A DNA stretch of 64,000 nt from JAQVEB01 sp028698105 (GTDB lineage Bacteria; Bacteroidota; Bacteroidia; Bacteroidales; Dysgonomonadaceae): assembly GCA_964293155.1 (NCBI GenBank), contig CAXYYA010000004.1, forward strand, positions 1-64,000. The letters run 5' to 3'. The translations under genes and the position numbers were made by a program. The notes under the pieces were generated by a model. That model made no database searches. It was not told the DNA's origin and saw only the letters and a program-made list of their open reading frames with translations. The first letter of the stretch is position 1; every line of letters starts with the position of its first letter. Positions 1-9,644 of this stretch are shown in pieces.

Positions 1-256
1 GTACAAAGTTAATACTTTTACGAATAATGTAAACTTATTTTGAAAATATACTTATAATTAAACAGTTTTTTTTAAAAGTAGTTTAATCCTTATCAACATA
101 TTTTTATTTTTGCATCTGATTGCAATTTTTCGGTTGTCAGAAAATATCACTCAACAATTTGTTTATCAGGGTTATATTTGACAGAACCACTTTTTTGATA
201 AACAAAAAAACGATACGCTGGCGCATCGTTTTTTTTCTTAGCTTCTTGGCTTAAGC
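1..256. other. Left-edge non-coding AT-rich region
   Basis: I see no convincing gene here. The stretch is AT-rich, with a TATTTTTG -7-like box at 105-112 on the plus strand and a CAAAGTTA at 4-11 that reads TAACTTTG on the minus strand, so a promoter may face out of the left edge. It ends in the hairpin terminator of the M48 protease gene. Functional assignment of the two boxes is inference. Confidence 0.4.
209..230. terminator. Rho-independent terminator after M48 protease gene
   Basis: AACGATaCGC / GCGcATCGTT stem with a two-base loop and one mismatch. An A-run on the left and a T-run on the right make it usable from both strands. It lies just past the stop of the leftward protease gene. 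Confidence 0.7.
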
Positions 257-1183
257 TTAAAACTTCCAGTCTTCGGACGTTTTAGCGCTCGTTGTTTCAA
301 CCGGAATTTTTGTTTTACATTCAATCGGGTTACTGCAGTCGGTGTTAAGAACGCCGTTCCCGTTGTAATACTTCAATGCCGTAGGCATAATTTCCATCAG
401 ACGGGCAATGCGGTTTTCATCCGAAGGGTGTGTGCTCAGAAACTCGGGAACACCCTGGCTTTGCGAGTTTTCGGCCATACGTTGCCAAAACGCGATTGCT
501 GTTCTCGGATCATAACCGGCCAAAGCCATAAAAATCAATCCCAGTTCATCGCTTTCCAGTTCCTGACGACGTGCATAAGGCAACAATACGCCCAATTGTG
601 AGCCAAGTCCGAAAACAGTGCCTGCAATTTGCTGTACGGCCTGTGAGGAGCCGCCTAAAAGCCCTCCGGCTATGGCTCCGCCATATTGAAGCGCGATTTG
701 CTGGCTTATGCGTTCATTTGCATGTTTGGCTACTGCATGAGCGATCTCGTGTCCGAGAACAACAGCCAAACCGTTTTCGTCGCGAGTAACCGGCAACAAT
801 CCCGTGAAAGCAACCACTTTACCGCCGGGCATGGCAAAAGCGTTCACACTTTCGTCTTTTACCAAATTAAATTCCCATGCATACTTCTGTAATTCCGATT
901 CATATCCGTTGCTCTTAAGGAACGTTTCAACTGCCGAGGCGATGTTTGCCCCTACACGTTTAACCATTGCGGCATCTTTCGTACCCGTTTCAACAGGTGC
1001 TGAACGTATAAAATCCTGATATTGTTGCAAACTCAACGCTAATACTTCCTGATCGGAAACCAGTTGAAGCTGTTTCCTTCCCGTTAGCGGAACCGTACCG
1101 CAAGCTTGTAAAAGCATTGCCATGATGATTACGACAAACGAATATTTCGCCACTGCCGTTGTTATTTTCTTATTCATTTCCAT
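257..1183 (-). CDS. M48 family zinc metalloprotease, lipoprotein
   Basis: Predicted outer-membrane or periplasmic zinc endopeptidase of the M48 (LoiP/BepA/Oma1) type, which in Gram-negatives degrades misassembled envelope proteins. The 308-residue product starts with a lipoprotein signal ending in LLQAC, with Cys28 as the lipidated residue. The zinc motif HEIAH is at residues 145-149, and a downstream ELESDELG segment near residue 210 supplies the third metal ligand. There are no TPR repeats after the catalytic domain, so it resembles LoiP more than BepA. It is divergent from the topoisomerase gene across a 267-bp promoter region and ends at a hairpin terminator. The family is certain; the substrate is unknown. 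Confidence 0.92.
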   Translation of the reverse strand: MEMNKKITTAVAKYSFVVIIMAMLLQACGTVPLTGRKQLQLVSDQEVLALSLQQYQDFIRSAPVETGTKDAAMVKRVGANIASAVETFLKSNGYESELQKYAWEFNLVKDESVNAFAMPGGKVVAFTGLLPVTRDENGLAVVLGHEIAHAVAKHANERISQQIALQYGGAIAGGLLGGSSQAVQQIAGTVFGLGSQLGVLLPYARRQELESDELGLIFMALAGYDPRTAIAFWQRMAENSQSQGVPEFLSTHPSDENRIARLMEIMPTALKYYNGNGVLNTDCSNPIECKTKIPVETTSAKTSEDWKF

Positions 1184-1365
1184 TTGGTGTTATTTGATAT
1201 TGTTAAAAGATAAGTTGATCTGAAAATTCATCGGGGATTGTCTTATCCGAAAAACTTCTTCATTATTAACAGTTTTACGAGCTAACATGTTTAAATTTAC
1301 CCTTTTTTTTTGAAAATTAAACCCGAAATGTGTTCATAAGTAAAAAGAATACTTTTTTCGCCGTG

Positions 1366-1396
1366 TTGCAAATCAACCCGAAAATTAGTACCTTTG
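1366..1396 (+). promoter_or_regulatory. Bacteroidetes-type promoter for topoisomerase IV subunit A
   Basis: TTG at 1366-1368 and TACCTTTG at 1389-1396 are separated by 20 bases. This matches the TTTG - 19 to 21 - TAnnTTTG pattern of the Bacteroidetes primary sigma factor. It sits about 55 bp upstream of the ATG at 1451. Confidence 0.6.
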
Positions 1397-1450
1397 AACG
1401 TTTTTTTAACCCTTTATGGAAAATAAGTAACAAAGTTAGTTCGTACCTGT

Positions 1451-4147
1451 ATGCCTTCTGACGAAATTTTTGACGACGATTTAAGAGAAAAAGAAATAAA
1501 CGGAGAAGAAGACCTCGATCCGTCTGCACATTCCAACGCTCCACAACGATTAAGCGAAGACTCGCCCATGAGTCTCCCCAAGATGTACCAGAACTGGTTT
1601 CTGGACTATGCCTCGTATGTAATTCTGGAACGTGCCGTTCCGCATATTGCCGACGGGCTCAAACCCGTGCAACGCCGTATCATGCACGCCATGAAGCGCA
1701 TGGACGACGGTCGTTACAACAAAGTGGCCAACATCATCGGAACTACCATGCAATACCACCCGCACGGCGATGCTTCCATCGGCGATGCACTGGTACAACT
1801 CGGGCAGAAAGACCTGCTGGTGGATTGTCAGGGCAACTGGGGCAACGTACTTACGGGCGATGGCGCTGCCGCGCCCCGATACATCGAAGCACGTTTATCT
1901 AAATTCGCACTTGAGGTGCTTTTCAACCCCAAAACCACGGAGTGGAAGCCCTCCTACGACGGACGTAACAAAGAGCCGGTAACCTTGCCGGTGAAGTTCC
2001 CGTTATTGCTGGCGCAAGGAGCAGAAGGCATCGCCGTGGGCTTATCGTCGAAGATACTGCCGCACAACTTCAACGAAATTTGCGATGCGGCAGTGGCGTA
2101 TCTCGAAGAGAAAGAATTTGAACTGTATCCCGATTTTCAGACCGGCGGCCTCATTGACGTTGAACGCTATAATGACGGCGAGCGCGGCGGGTCGGTAAAA
2201 GTGCGTGCTACTATTTCAAAATTAGACAACAAAACCCTCGTCATCAAAGATATTCCCTTCGGGAAAACCACGTCGAGCGTGGTGGATTCCATCCTGAAAG
2301 CCAACGATAAGGGGAAAATAAAAATCAAAAAGGTTGACGATATTACGGCGCAAAACGTTGAAATACAGGTTCAACTGGCTCCCGGCGTGTCGTCCGACAA
2401 AACCATTGACGCGCTGTACGCTTTCACCGATTGTGAAATCAGCATATCGCCGAACTGTTGCATTATTGACGAAGATAAGCCTCACTTTCTCACGGCCAGC
2501 GACTTGCTACGGGCATCAACAGACGGAACAAGAGAGCTTCTTCGCAAGGAGTTGGAGATAGAAAAAAGCGAAAAGCAGGAAAGCCTGCTGTTCGCCTCGC
2601 TCGAAAAAATATTCATCGAAGAACGCATCTACAAAGACAAAGAATTTGAAAACGCGAAAAACATGGATATCGCGGTGAAACACATTGATAAACGGTTGGA
2701 ACCGTTCAAACCGCAGTTTATCCGAGAGATCACACATGAGGACATCCTGAAACTCATGGAGATAAAAATGGCGCGCATCCTCAAATTCAACTCCGACAAA
2801 TCGGAAGAGCTGATCGCGAAACTGAAAGAAGATATCGAAGAAATTGACCACAACCTGGATAATCTGACCGATTATACCATTTCGTGGTACATCATGCTCA
2901 AAGAGAAATACGGCAAAAATTTCCCGCGGAAAACCGAAATTCGCAGTTTCGAGAACATCGAAGCCGTGAAAGTGGCTGTGGCTAACGAAAAGCTGTACAT
3001 CAACCGCGAGGAAGGATTCATCGGAACAGGCATGAAGAAAGACGAATTTATCTGCAACTGCTCCGATATTGACGATATTATCGTGTTCTTCAAAGACGGG
3101 AAGTATAAGGTGGTGAAAGTGAGCGAAAAAATGTTCGTAGGAAAAGGTATCCTGTATGCCAACGTGTTCAAAAAGAACGATAAACGAACCATCTACAACG
3201 TGGTTTACCGTGACGGCCGCTCATCGCCGCACTACATAAAACGTTTTCCGGTAACCGGCGTTACGCGCGACAAGGAATATGATCTCACGAAAGGCAAGGC
3301 AAACTCGCGGATCGCTTATTTCAGCGCCAACCCGAACGGCGAAGCCGAAACCATCAGGATTTACCTGAAACCCAAACCGCGCATGCGCCTGCTTCAATTT
3401 GAAAAGGATTTCAGCGAGGTTGATATCAAAGGGCGAAACGCCATGGGAAATATTCTCACTAAAGCCGAGATTCATCGCATACAGTTGAAACAGAAAGGAG
3501 TGTCCACGCTTGGAGGACGAAAAGTTTGGTTCGATCCCGACGTGCTTCGCCTGAATTACGACGGCGGAGGAACATATCTGGGCGAATTCCAGGGCGACGA
3601 CAAGATCCTCGTGGTTAATCGTAACGGTGATTACCATATTTGTAATTTCGATTTGAGCAACCACTTTCCGACCAACTGGGTGAAAATAGAAAAATACGAC
3701 GAAAACAAGGTTTGGACGGCTGCCTTATTCGATGCTGATCAGAAATTCGCGTACCTGAAACGTTTCACGTTCGATCCCTCGGAAAAAATGGTGAACTTCA
3801 TGGGCGATAATCCCGAATCGAAATTATATTTGCTCACCGATACCGTATTTCCGAGAATATTGGCTACCTTTGGCGGGCACGATGATTTCAGGGAAGCGTT
3901 GGAGATTGACGCGGAAGAATACATCGGGGTGAAGAGTTACAAGGCAAAAGGTAAACGCATATCGAATTACGAAGTGAAAACCGTTGAAGAACTGGAACCG
4001 CTGCGTTTCCCCGAACCCCCGAAAGAAGAGGAGAAAACAATGAATGTGGAGATTGAAGACGATCCGGACGACGATAACATCTCTAACGCCGATCTGCTGG
4101 ACGAGATTACCGGACAAATGAAATTGTTCGACGACGAAGATGAATAG
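1451..4147 (+). CDS. parC: DNA topoisomerase IV subunit A (GyrA/ParC family)
   Basis: Type IIA topoisomerase breakage-reunion subunit, which decatenates daughter chromosomes together with ParE. The 898-residue protein has an acidic N-terminal extension (about 40 residues), the winged-helix and tower region, the catalytic Tyr144 in APRYIEARLS, and the quinolone-resistance region around QYHPHGDASIGDAL (101-114). It ends in an acidic tail. The C-terminal half lacks an obvious GyrA box, which fits ParC and the longer subunit A common in Bacteroidetes. No parE lies in the window. The next gene starts 17 bp downstream (ATG at 4165), suggesting cotranscription. Confidence 0.93.
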   Translation: MPSDEIFDDDLREKEINGEEDLDPSAHSNAPQRLSEDSPMSLPKMYQNWFLDYASYVILERAVPHIADGLKPVQRRIMHAMKRMDDGRYNKVANIIGTTMQYHPHGDASIGDALVQLGQKDLLVDCQGNWGNVLTGDGAAAPRYIEARLSKFALEVLFNPKTTEWKPSYDGRNKEPVTLPVKFPLLLAQGAEGIAVGLSSKILPHNFNEICDAAVAYLEEKEFELYPDFQTGGLIDVERYNDGERGGSVKVRATISKLDNKTLVIKDIPFGKTTSSVVDSILKANDKGKIKIKKVDDITAQNVEIQVQLAPGVSSDKTIDALYAFTDCEISISPNCCIIDEDKPHFLTASDLLRASTDGTRELLRKELEIEKSEKQESLLFASLEKIFIEERIYKDKEFENAKNMDIAVKHIDKRLEPFKPQFIREITHEDILKLMEIKMARILKFNSDKSEELIAKLKEDIEEIDHNLDNLTDYTISWYIMLKEKYGKNFPRKTEIRSFENIEAVKVAVANEKLYINREEGFIGTGMKKDEFICNCSDIDDIIVFFKDGKYKVVKVSEKMFVGKGILYANVFKKNDKRTIYNVVYRDGRSSPHYIKRFPVTGVTRDKEYDLTKGKANSRIAYFSANPNGEAETIRIYLKPKPRMRLLQFEKDFSEVDIKGRNAMGNILTKAEIHRIQLKQKGVSTLGGRKVWFDPDVLRLNYDGGGTYLGEFQGDDKILVVNRNGDYHICNFDLSNHFPTNWVKIEKYDENKVWTAALFDADQKFAYLKRFTFDPSEKMVNFMGDNPESKLYLLTDTVFPRILATFGGHDDFREALEIDAEEYIGVKSYKAKGKRISNYEVKTVEELEPLRFPEPPKEEEKTMNVEIEDDPDDDNISNADLLDEITGQMKLFDDEDE

Positions 4148-4164
4148 CTAAAACGCGAAGCGTG

Positions 4165-5013
4165 ATGATAAGAAAACTATGCGCGGTATGGATGGGAATG
4201 TGGCTGGTTTCTGCCGCCCTTTTTTCGCAGAAAAACGCCGATTCCGTGATCGTGGTGAAGCCAGTGAATCAGGCTACGCTCTTTGGCGTGGGAAAAGCCT
4301 TTATCACCGACACGTATCTTTCGCCGCTTCAGTACGATGGCGCCACTTTTTCGCTTTTGCACGACCGGTTGAACGCTACCCGTTTTTTCGACGAAAAAAT
4401 GTTGTTGCAACACCAATTCCAGTTGCAGGTGGCACTCACCAAAAATCCCACGCAAACCGCCTCGTCCTATTACGGAAACATATATTATAACATCGCGGGT
4501 TTCTATCCGTTGCTTGAAACCCCGAAATTCCGGTTGCTGGGAGGCGCGGGATGGAATGCCGAATTAGGCGGAATTTACAATGTGCGCAACTCCAACAACC
4601 CCGGATCGTTGAAAGTTTCAACCAATTTCAACCTATCGGCAATGGCGTTATACAACTGGCGCATTTTCACGTTCCGGTGGCAGGTGAGCACACCGTTTGC
4701 CGGCATGTTTTTCTCGCCCGAATACGGACATTCGTATTACGAGATATTCACGTTGGGCAACAATAAAGGAACCGTTCATTTCGGATCGTTTCACGATCAG
4801 CTTGCCCTGCGAAATTATTTTACCGTTGATTTTCCGGCAGGAAAATTTACCATACGCATCGGTTACCTCGGGAATTATTACCGTACCGAGGTTAACGATT
4901 TGATAACCAAAATATCGTCTCATCAATTTATGATCGGGTTGGCGGCCGAAACCCTAAATCCGGGAGGCCGTGAAGTAAAAGATAACCGGTGGATAAAAAG
5001 CGTTTACTATTAA
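4165..5013 (+). CDS. Secreted beta-barrel-like protein (DUF3316-like)
   Basis: A 282-residue protein with an N-terminal signal peptide ending near ALFSQ. The rest alternates polar and hydrophobic residues rich in Tyr, Phe, Gly and Asn, as expected for outer-membrane strands. It resembles the DUF3316 family of Bacteroidetes, whose function is not known. I chose ATG at 4165 over the GTG one codon earlier. It directly follows parC, so it is probably transcribed with it, but nothing in the sequence ties it to topoisomerase function. Confidence 0.65.
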   Translation: MIRKLCAVWMGMWLVSAALFSQKNADSVIVVKPVNQATLFGVGKAFITDTYLSPLQYDGATFSLLHDRLNATRFFDEKMLLQHQFQLQVALTKNPTQTASSYYGNIYYNIAGFYPLLETPKFRLLGGAGWNAELGGIYNVRNSNNPGSLKVSTNFNLSAMALYNWRIFTFRWQVSTPFAGMFFSPEYGHSYYEIFTLGNNKGTVHFGSFHDQLALRNYFTVDFPAGKFTIRIGYLGNYYRTEVNDLITKISSHQFMIGLAAETLNPGGREVKDNRWIKSVYY

Positions 5014-5040
5014 TGATACTAACCACAAAACAGCACTGTT

Positions 5041-6228
5041 ATGAAATACAATTTTGACCAAATTATTGATAGAAAAAATACCGATTGTTATAAAATTGAT
5101 TCCCTGAAACGGCGCTTCGGTCGCGAAGACCTTATCTCTTTATGGGTTGCCGACATGGATTTTCTTTCTCCGTCCTGCATCACCGAGGCGTTAAATAAAC
5201 GAATCGGGCACGGCGTTTTCGGTTATACGTTCGCCTCTGACGGATATTACAATTCCATTATCAATTGGTTGCAAACACGGCACGATTGGACGATACGAAA
5301 AGAATGGTTAACGTTTGTGCCGGGCGTTGTTAAAGGCTTTGCCTTTGCCATTGACGAGTTTACGGAAAAAGGAGATAAAATAATCATTCAACCGCCGGTT
5401 TATCATCCGTTTCGTATTGTCTCGGAAGAATTGGGGCGTGAGGTGGTCAATAATCCGTTGTTGCTTGAAAACGGAAGATACTACATTGATTTTGACGGCT
5501 TAGAGAATATCATTGCGGAGAACGATTGCAAAATGTTGATTTTCTGTAATCCACACAATCCCGGCGGACGAATGTGGACGAAAGACGAAATGGCAAAGCT
5601 GGCTGAAATATGTTATGACAACAACATTTTGGTCGTTTCCGATGAAATTCATTCCGATCTGGCCCTGCCCGGAAACAAACATATTCCGTTCGGAACGGTC
5701 TCTGAAAAAGCCGCGCACAACAACGTCACCCTTATGGCTCCGAGTAAAACGTTCAATATTGCAGGTATTGTGAGTTCGTTTGCCGTTATCGAAAATCCGC
5801 AGATCAGGAAAAGATACTTTGAGTATCTGGAACCGAGGGAGTTAAATCAAGGCACGGTTTTTGCATATGCTGCTACCGAAGCAGCCTATACCGGAGGGGA
5901 AGAATGGCTTGATGAAGCGCTGGCTTATATTCAGCAAAACGCCGACTTCGTGAACGATTTTCTGAATAAAAACATCCCGCAGATAAAGGCGATGAAGCCC
6001 GATGCTTCTTTTCTTATCTGGCTGGATTGCAGCGAGCTTAATTTATCTCAGGATGAGCTTGTTAAGTTGTTTACGGATAAAGCCAATCTGGCACTCAACG
6101 ATGGCACGATGTTTGGCGGGGAAGGCGAGGGATTCATGCGGCTGAATATTGGAACGCCGCGTCCGGTTATCGAAAAAGCTCTTAATAATTTGAAAAAAGC
6201 GGTGGACGCAGAAAACATCTTACCGTAA
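5041..6228 (+). CDS. PatB/MalY-type PLP C-S lyase (cystathionine beta-lyase)
   Basis: Fold-type I PLP enzyme of the MalY/PatB group, which cleaves cystathionine and related C-S bonds to pyruvate, ammonia and a thiol, or acts as an aminotransferase. It has 395 residues. The Schiff-base lysine is Lys236 in APSKTFNIAG; the upstream CNPHNPGGR (169-177) and VVSDEIHSDL (198-207) motifs bind the cofactor. The start KYNFDQIIDRKNTDCYKID is typical of the family. It stands alone 27 bp after the barrel protein. Family confidence is high; the exact substrate cannot be told from sequence. Confidence 0.9.
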   Translation: MKYNFDQIIDRKNTDCYKIDSLKRRFGREDLISLWVADMDFLSPSCITEALNKRIGHGVFGYTFASDGYYNSIINWLQTRHDWTIRKEWLTFVPGVVKGFAFAIDEFTEKGDKIIIQPPVYHPFRIVSEELGREVVNNPLLLENGRYYIDFDGLENIIAENDCKMLIFCNPHNPGGRMWTKDEMAKLAEICYDNNILVVSDEIHSDLALPGNKHIPFGTVSEKAAHNNVTLMAPSKTFNIAGIVSSFAVIENPQIRKRYFEYLEPRELNQGTVFAYAATEAAYTGGEEWLDEALAYIQQNADFVNDFLNKNIPQIKAMKPDASFLIWLDCSELNLSQDELVKLFTDKANLALNDGTMFGGEGEGFMRLNIGTPRPVIEKALNNLKKAVDAENILP

Positions 6229-6281
6229 TTTTTGTTTGAATGAAATAAAGTTAAAAAACATACACCTAAAAAAGAAATTAA

Positions 6282-6860
6282 ATGAAGATTGATACAAACA
6301 AATATGTGACGTTGGTTTACGACTTGAACGTTGGCGAAGGCCAAGACGTGGAATTGATGGAACAGGCAACTGCCGAAAAACCGTTGGAATTTATTTTCGG
6401 CACCAACTCAATGTTGCAGGCATTTGAAAAAAATATCGAAGGTTTGCAGAACGGCGAAAAATTCAGTTTCACGCTTACACCCGACGACGCCTACGGCGAA
6501 TATGACGAATCGAAAGTTTTGGAATTACCCAAAAACATTTTCGAGGTCAACGGTAAAATAGATAAAGATGTATTGTTCGAAGGCAATACCGTGCCGATGA
6601 TGGATTCCGCAGGGAACCGTTTGATGGGCTCTGTTGTAACGGTTGGCGACGACGCGGTAACGATGGATTTTAACCATCCGTTAGCCGGCGAAACCATGCA
6701 CTTCAGCGGCTCTGTTTTAAACGTTCGCGAAGCTACTCCCGAAGAAATTGCCGCGTTATTCACCTCCGCCGGATGCGATTGCGGCTCCGGTAGTTGTGGT
6801 TGTGGCGACGATGCAGACGGCGGTTGCGGCAGTGGTTGCGGTTCAGGCTGTAGTTGCTAA
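6282..6860 (+). CDS. SlyD-like FKBP peptidyl-prolyl isomerase with Cys-rich tail
   Basis: Cytosolic FKBP-type prolyl cis-trans isomerase with an inserted chaperone (IF) domain, as in SlyD. Residues 1-70 and 130-150 form the FKBP part (including the FEKNIEGLQNGEKFSF segment), and residues about 70-130 the IF domain. The last 27 residues are almost only Cys, Gly, Asp and Ser, with about ten cysteines and no histidines. In E. coli SlyD the equivalent tail is His-rich and delivers nickel, so here a soft-metal binding role (Zn, Cu, Ni) is an inference. Total length is 192 residues. Confidence 0.9.
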   Translation: MKIDTNKYVTLVYDLNVGEGQDVELMEQATAEKPLEFIFGTNSMLQAFEKNIEGLQNGEKFSFTLTPDDAYGEYDESKVLELPKNIFEVNGKIDKDVLFEGNTVPMMDSAGNRLMGSVVTVGDDAVTMDFNHPLAGETMHFSGSVLNVREATPEEIAALFTSAGCDCGSGSCGCGDDADGGCGSGCGSGCSC

Positions 6861-6934
6861 CAAAATGAACGCAAAATATCGTATTTTAAAGGCAAAGAGT
6901 TATCTTTGCCTTTAGTTTTTACAAAAAATGCAAG

Positions 6935-7999
6935 ATGAATACATTCGGAAATATTTTCAGATTAACCTCGTTCGGAGAATCGCACGGCGAAGCTGTAGGC
7001 GGGATCATTGACGGTTGCCCGCCCGGCATTGAAATGGATATGGAGTTCATTCAGAACGAACTGGACAGACGTCGTCCAGGCCAGTCCCGCATCACCACAC
7101 CGCGAAAAGAATCGGACACGGTAATGTTTCTCTCCGGAATATTTGAAGGAAAAACCACGGGAGCACCCATCGGGTTTATGATCCGAAATGAGAACCAGCA
7201 TTCATCCGATTACGATAACCTGAAAGATATCTTTCGTCCTTCGCACGCCGATTTTACGTACACCAAAAAATACGGCCATCGCGATCACCGCGGCGGCGGA
7301 CGGTCGTCGGCACGCGAAACCATCGCCCGCGTCACGGCGGGAGCCATTGCCAGGTTGTATCTGAAACAACTCGATATTGATATTAAAGCCTACACCTCGC
7401 AGGTCGGCCCCGTGGAACTCGACAGAGACTACAAAAAATACGATTTATCTACGATAGAAGATAACGATGTGCGTTGTCCCGATCAGGAGAAAGCTCAACA
7501 AATGGTGGAAGTGATCAAGGAAGTACGGTCGAAGGGCGACACCATCGGCGGCGTCATCACGTGTGTGATAAAACATACGCCCGTTGGCCTTGGCGAACCG
7601 GTTTTCGGAAAGCTGCACGCGGCGTTGGGCGGAGCTATGTTGAGCATCAATGCTGTGAAAGGTTTTGAATACGGCATGGGATTCGACGTTAATCACAGAG
7701 GATCAGAAGTAAACGATTCCTTTTTCAACGATAACGGCAGCATCAGCACCCGGACCAATAATTCCGGCGGCATTCAGGCAGGTATTTCCAACGGACAGGA
7801 TATTTATTTTCGCGTAGCGTTTAAACCGGTATCTACCATCTTAATGGAGCAAAACACAGTGGATATTCACGGCAACGATACCGTTATAAAAGCCCGCGGA
7901 AGACACGATGCCTGTGTGCTTCCCCGCGCCGTTCCCATTGTGGAAGCCATGGCGGCAATGGTTATTATGGATTATGTTTTGCTTTCCAAAACTGTATAA
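6935..7999 (+). CDS. aroC: Chorismate synthase
   Basis: Last step of the shikimate pathway: 5-enolpyruvylshikimate-3-phosphate to chorismate, needing reduced FMN. At 354 residues it has the normal length. Family signatures are visible: SFGESHGEAVGGIIDGCPPG (12-31), GHRDHRGGGRSSARETIARV (about 109-128) and RHDACVLPRAVPIVEAM near the C terminus. No other aro genes are nearby, so it is a stand-alone gene in this window. Confidence 0.97.
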   Translation: MNTFGNIFRLTSFGESHGEAVGGIIDGCPPGIEMDMEFIQNELDRRRPGQSRITTPRKESDTVMFLSGIFEGKTTGAPIGFMIRNENQHSSDYDNLKDIFRPSHADFTYTKKYGHRDHRGGGRSSARETIARVTAGAIARLYLKQLDIDIKAYTSQVGPVELDRDYKKYDLSTIEDNDVRCPDQEKAQQMVEVIKEVRSKGDTIGGVITCVIKHTPVGLGEPVFGKLHAALGGAMLSINAVKGFEYGMGFDVNHRGSEVNDSFFNDNGSISTRTNNSGGIQAGISNGQDIYFRVAFKPVSTILMEQNTVDIHGNDTVIKARGRHDACVLPRAVPIVEAMAAMVIMDYVLLSKTV

Positions 8000-8101
8000 A
8001 AAGTTATCAACAGTTTTCGTCTTTTTAAACTTTCGGTTTTTAATCAAGTCTTAATTTTACAAGAAATTAAGCAGAAGTTTCACTTATAAAAACAGAAAGC
8101 T

Positions 8102-8767
8102 ATGAAAAAGTTGATATTAACATTGGCAATCGTCGTTACCTCGGTAACGATGTTCGCGCAGGACTACTACGGCTTTGCCCGCGATATAAACGGATACTCA
8201 CGTCGTTACAACACCAATCAGGTGGCCGTATTGTATCAAAACCACTACGGAATTCCTCAGACCATGTTAATGGAGCTTTACAACGGTTACGGCCGAAACT
8301 GGGGAAACGTAACATTGGGATTGGAATTAAGCTATCTTTTCGGAGTTCCCGTGTGGGACATCCTGGATACTTATCGCGGATATCCGAACGGACAAGGTTG
8401 GGGCGTGATGGCCAAACGTTACGGCATTAAGCCCGGATCGCGCGAGTTTCATCGGATGAAAGCGATGATGAAAAATAAAAACAAGTACTGGAGAGGTATT
8501 TATACCGATTACGGACGTGGCTACGATCCCGTGATCGCGAGAAGAAACCGGGTGATCTTTGACGATGCATTAATCCGTTATCCGTCAAACAGAGACATCA
8601 ACAGGATGCATCGCGAGATAGATAAACAAAACCGCGAAATTTACAGGGAAAATCAAAAAATTAACCGCGAGATTAAAAAAGAGCAACGCAAAATAGCCCG
8701 CGAAAACAGAAAAGCCGCCAGAGAGCGCGAAAGAGAATTGAGAAAATTAAACAGAATATTCAATTAA
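8102..8767 (+). CDS. Secreted protein of unknown function, paralog 1 (basic coiled-coil tail)
   Basis: A 221-residue protein with a clean signal peptide (MKKLILTLAIVVTSVTMFAQ). Residues about 25-135 form a domain shared with the next gene: a Y-N-x-N-(Q/E)-(V/I)-A repeat start, (Y/F)GxNWGNVxLGLELS, and the strongly conserved GQGWGVMAKRYGIKPGS followed by FHRMK. The C-terminal 60 residues are Arg/Lys/Glu-rich and probably a charged helix. I do not recognise a family with known function. It ends at a strong terminator, so it is a separate transcript from its paralog 127 bp downstream. Confidence 0.8.
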   Translation: MKKLILTLAIVVTSVTMFAQDYYGFARDINGYSRRYNTNQVAVLYQNHYGIPQTMLMELYNGYGRNWGNVTLGLELSYLFGVPVWDILDTYRGYPNGQGWGVMAKRYGIKPGSREFHRMKAMMKNKNKYWRGIYTDYGRGYDPVIARRNRVIFDDALIRYPSNRDINRMHREIDKQNREIYRENQKINREIKKEQRKIARENRKAARERERELRKLNRIFN

Positions 8768-8789
8768 TAACCGAAAAATTTTGAAATAG

Positions 8790-8818
8790 AAATGGCTGAA
8801 GAAATTCAGCCATTTTTT
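8790..8818 (+). terminator. Terminator between the two secreted paralogs
   Basis: AAATGGCTGAA / TTCAGCCATTT stem with a GAAA loop followed by a run of T. Confidence 0.9.
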
Positions 8819-8894
8819 GTTTTAAAATCCGGCTACGATTGTTAAACTTTTTACGTTTAAATCGGTCTATTAAAAACACACAAAACCAAAAATT

Positions 8895-9533
8895 ATGAAA
8901 AAGTTATTTTTTACATTCGCATTTGCAATTGCTTCGATAGCAATTTTTGCACAAGCAGAGTTTACGAATTACGTAAATTCGATGAACGGATACACCAAAG
9001 GGTATTCCAATAACGAGATCGCCGAAATGTATCAGTATCATTACGGCGTGCCTCAAAACACCCTCACAAACCTGTTTAGCGGGTTCGGCAACAACTGGGG
9101 AAACGTTGCTTTAGGCCTTGAACTCAGCAGGGTGCTGGGTATCCCCGTACCCGATGTGTTGGGAGTTTATCGCGACGGACAATCCAACGGACAAGGTTGG
9201 GGCGTAATGGCGAAACGTTACGGAATCAAACCCGGATCACCCGCTTTTCACCGCATGAAAAGAATGATGAGAAGATCCGGTAATACATGGGGAGGCATTT
9301 TCGACGATTACGGTAAAAACAAAAAACGCGATATTGCCAAACGGGGCGGATTCGTTTTGGGCGACGATATGATTTACGGCAACAACGGTAACGGTCGTGG
9401 AAATTCCATGATGAAGGAAAAAGGGAATGGCAACGGCAACGGACAAGGCAATGCAAACCAGATGAACGGCAAAGGTAAGTCGGGAAATAATGGAAAGGCA
9501 AATTCCAACAAAGGCAAAGGACGCAACAAATAA
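8895..9533 (+). CDS. Secreted protein of unknown function, paralog 2 (Gly/Asn/Lys tail)
   Basis: A 212-residue secreted protein with a signal peptide (MKKLFFTFAFAIASIAIFAQ) and the same ~110-residue domain as the preceding gene, including FGNNWGNVALGLELS and GQGWGVMAKRYGIKPGS. The C-terminal ~65 residues are low complexity (Gly, Asn, Lys, Met), unlike the charged helix of paralog 1. The pair therefore arose by tandem duplication with divergent tails. The function is unknown; a periplasmic or surface location is inferred from the signal peptide only. Confidence 0.8.
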   Translation: MKKLFFTFAFAIASIAIFAQAEFTNYVNSMNGYTKGYSNNEIAEMYQYHYGVPQNTLTNLFSGFGNNWGNVALGLELSRVLGIPVPDVLGVYRDGQSNGQGWGVMAKRYGIKPGSPAFHRMKRMMRRSGNTWGGIFDDYGKNKKRDIAKRGGFVLGDDMIYGNNGNGRGNSMMKEKGNGNGNGQGNANQMNGKGKSGNNGKANSNKGKGRNK

Positions 9534-9562
9534 AAGAACCTAAGGCTTTAGTTTATATATCG

Positions 9563-9612
9563 AAAAGAGCCGGTTTTGAAATCGTAACAACGACGGTAAA
9601 AACCGGCTCTTT
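9563..9612 (+). terminator. Terminator after paralog 2
   Basis: AAAAGAGCCGGTTTT pairs with AAAACCGGCTCTTT across a roughly 20-base loop. The stem is long but the loop is large. Confidence 0.75.
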
Positions 9613-9644
9613 CCATTTTCCCCTAAAATAAGCATAACAAACGC

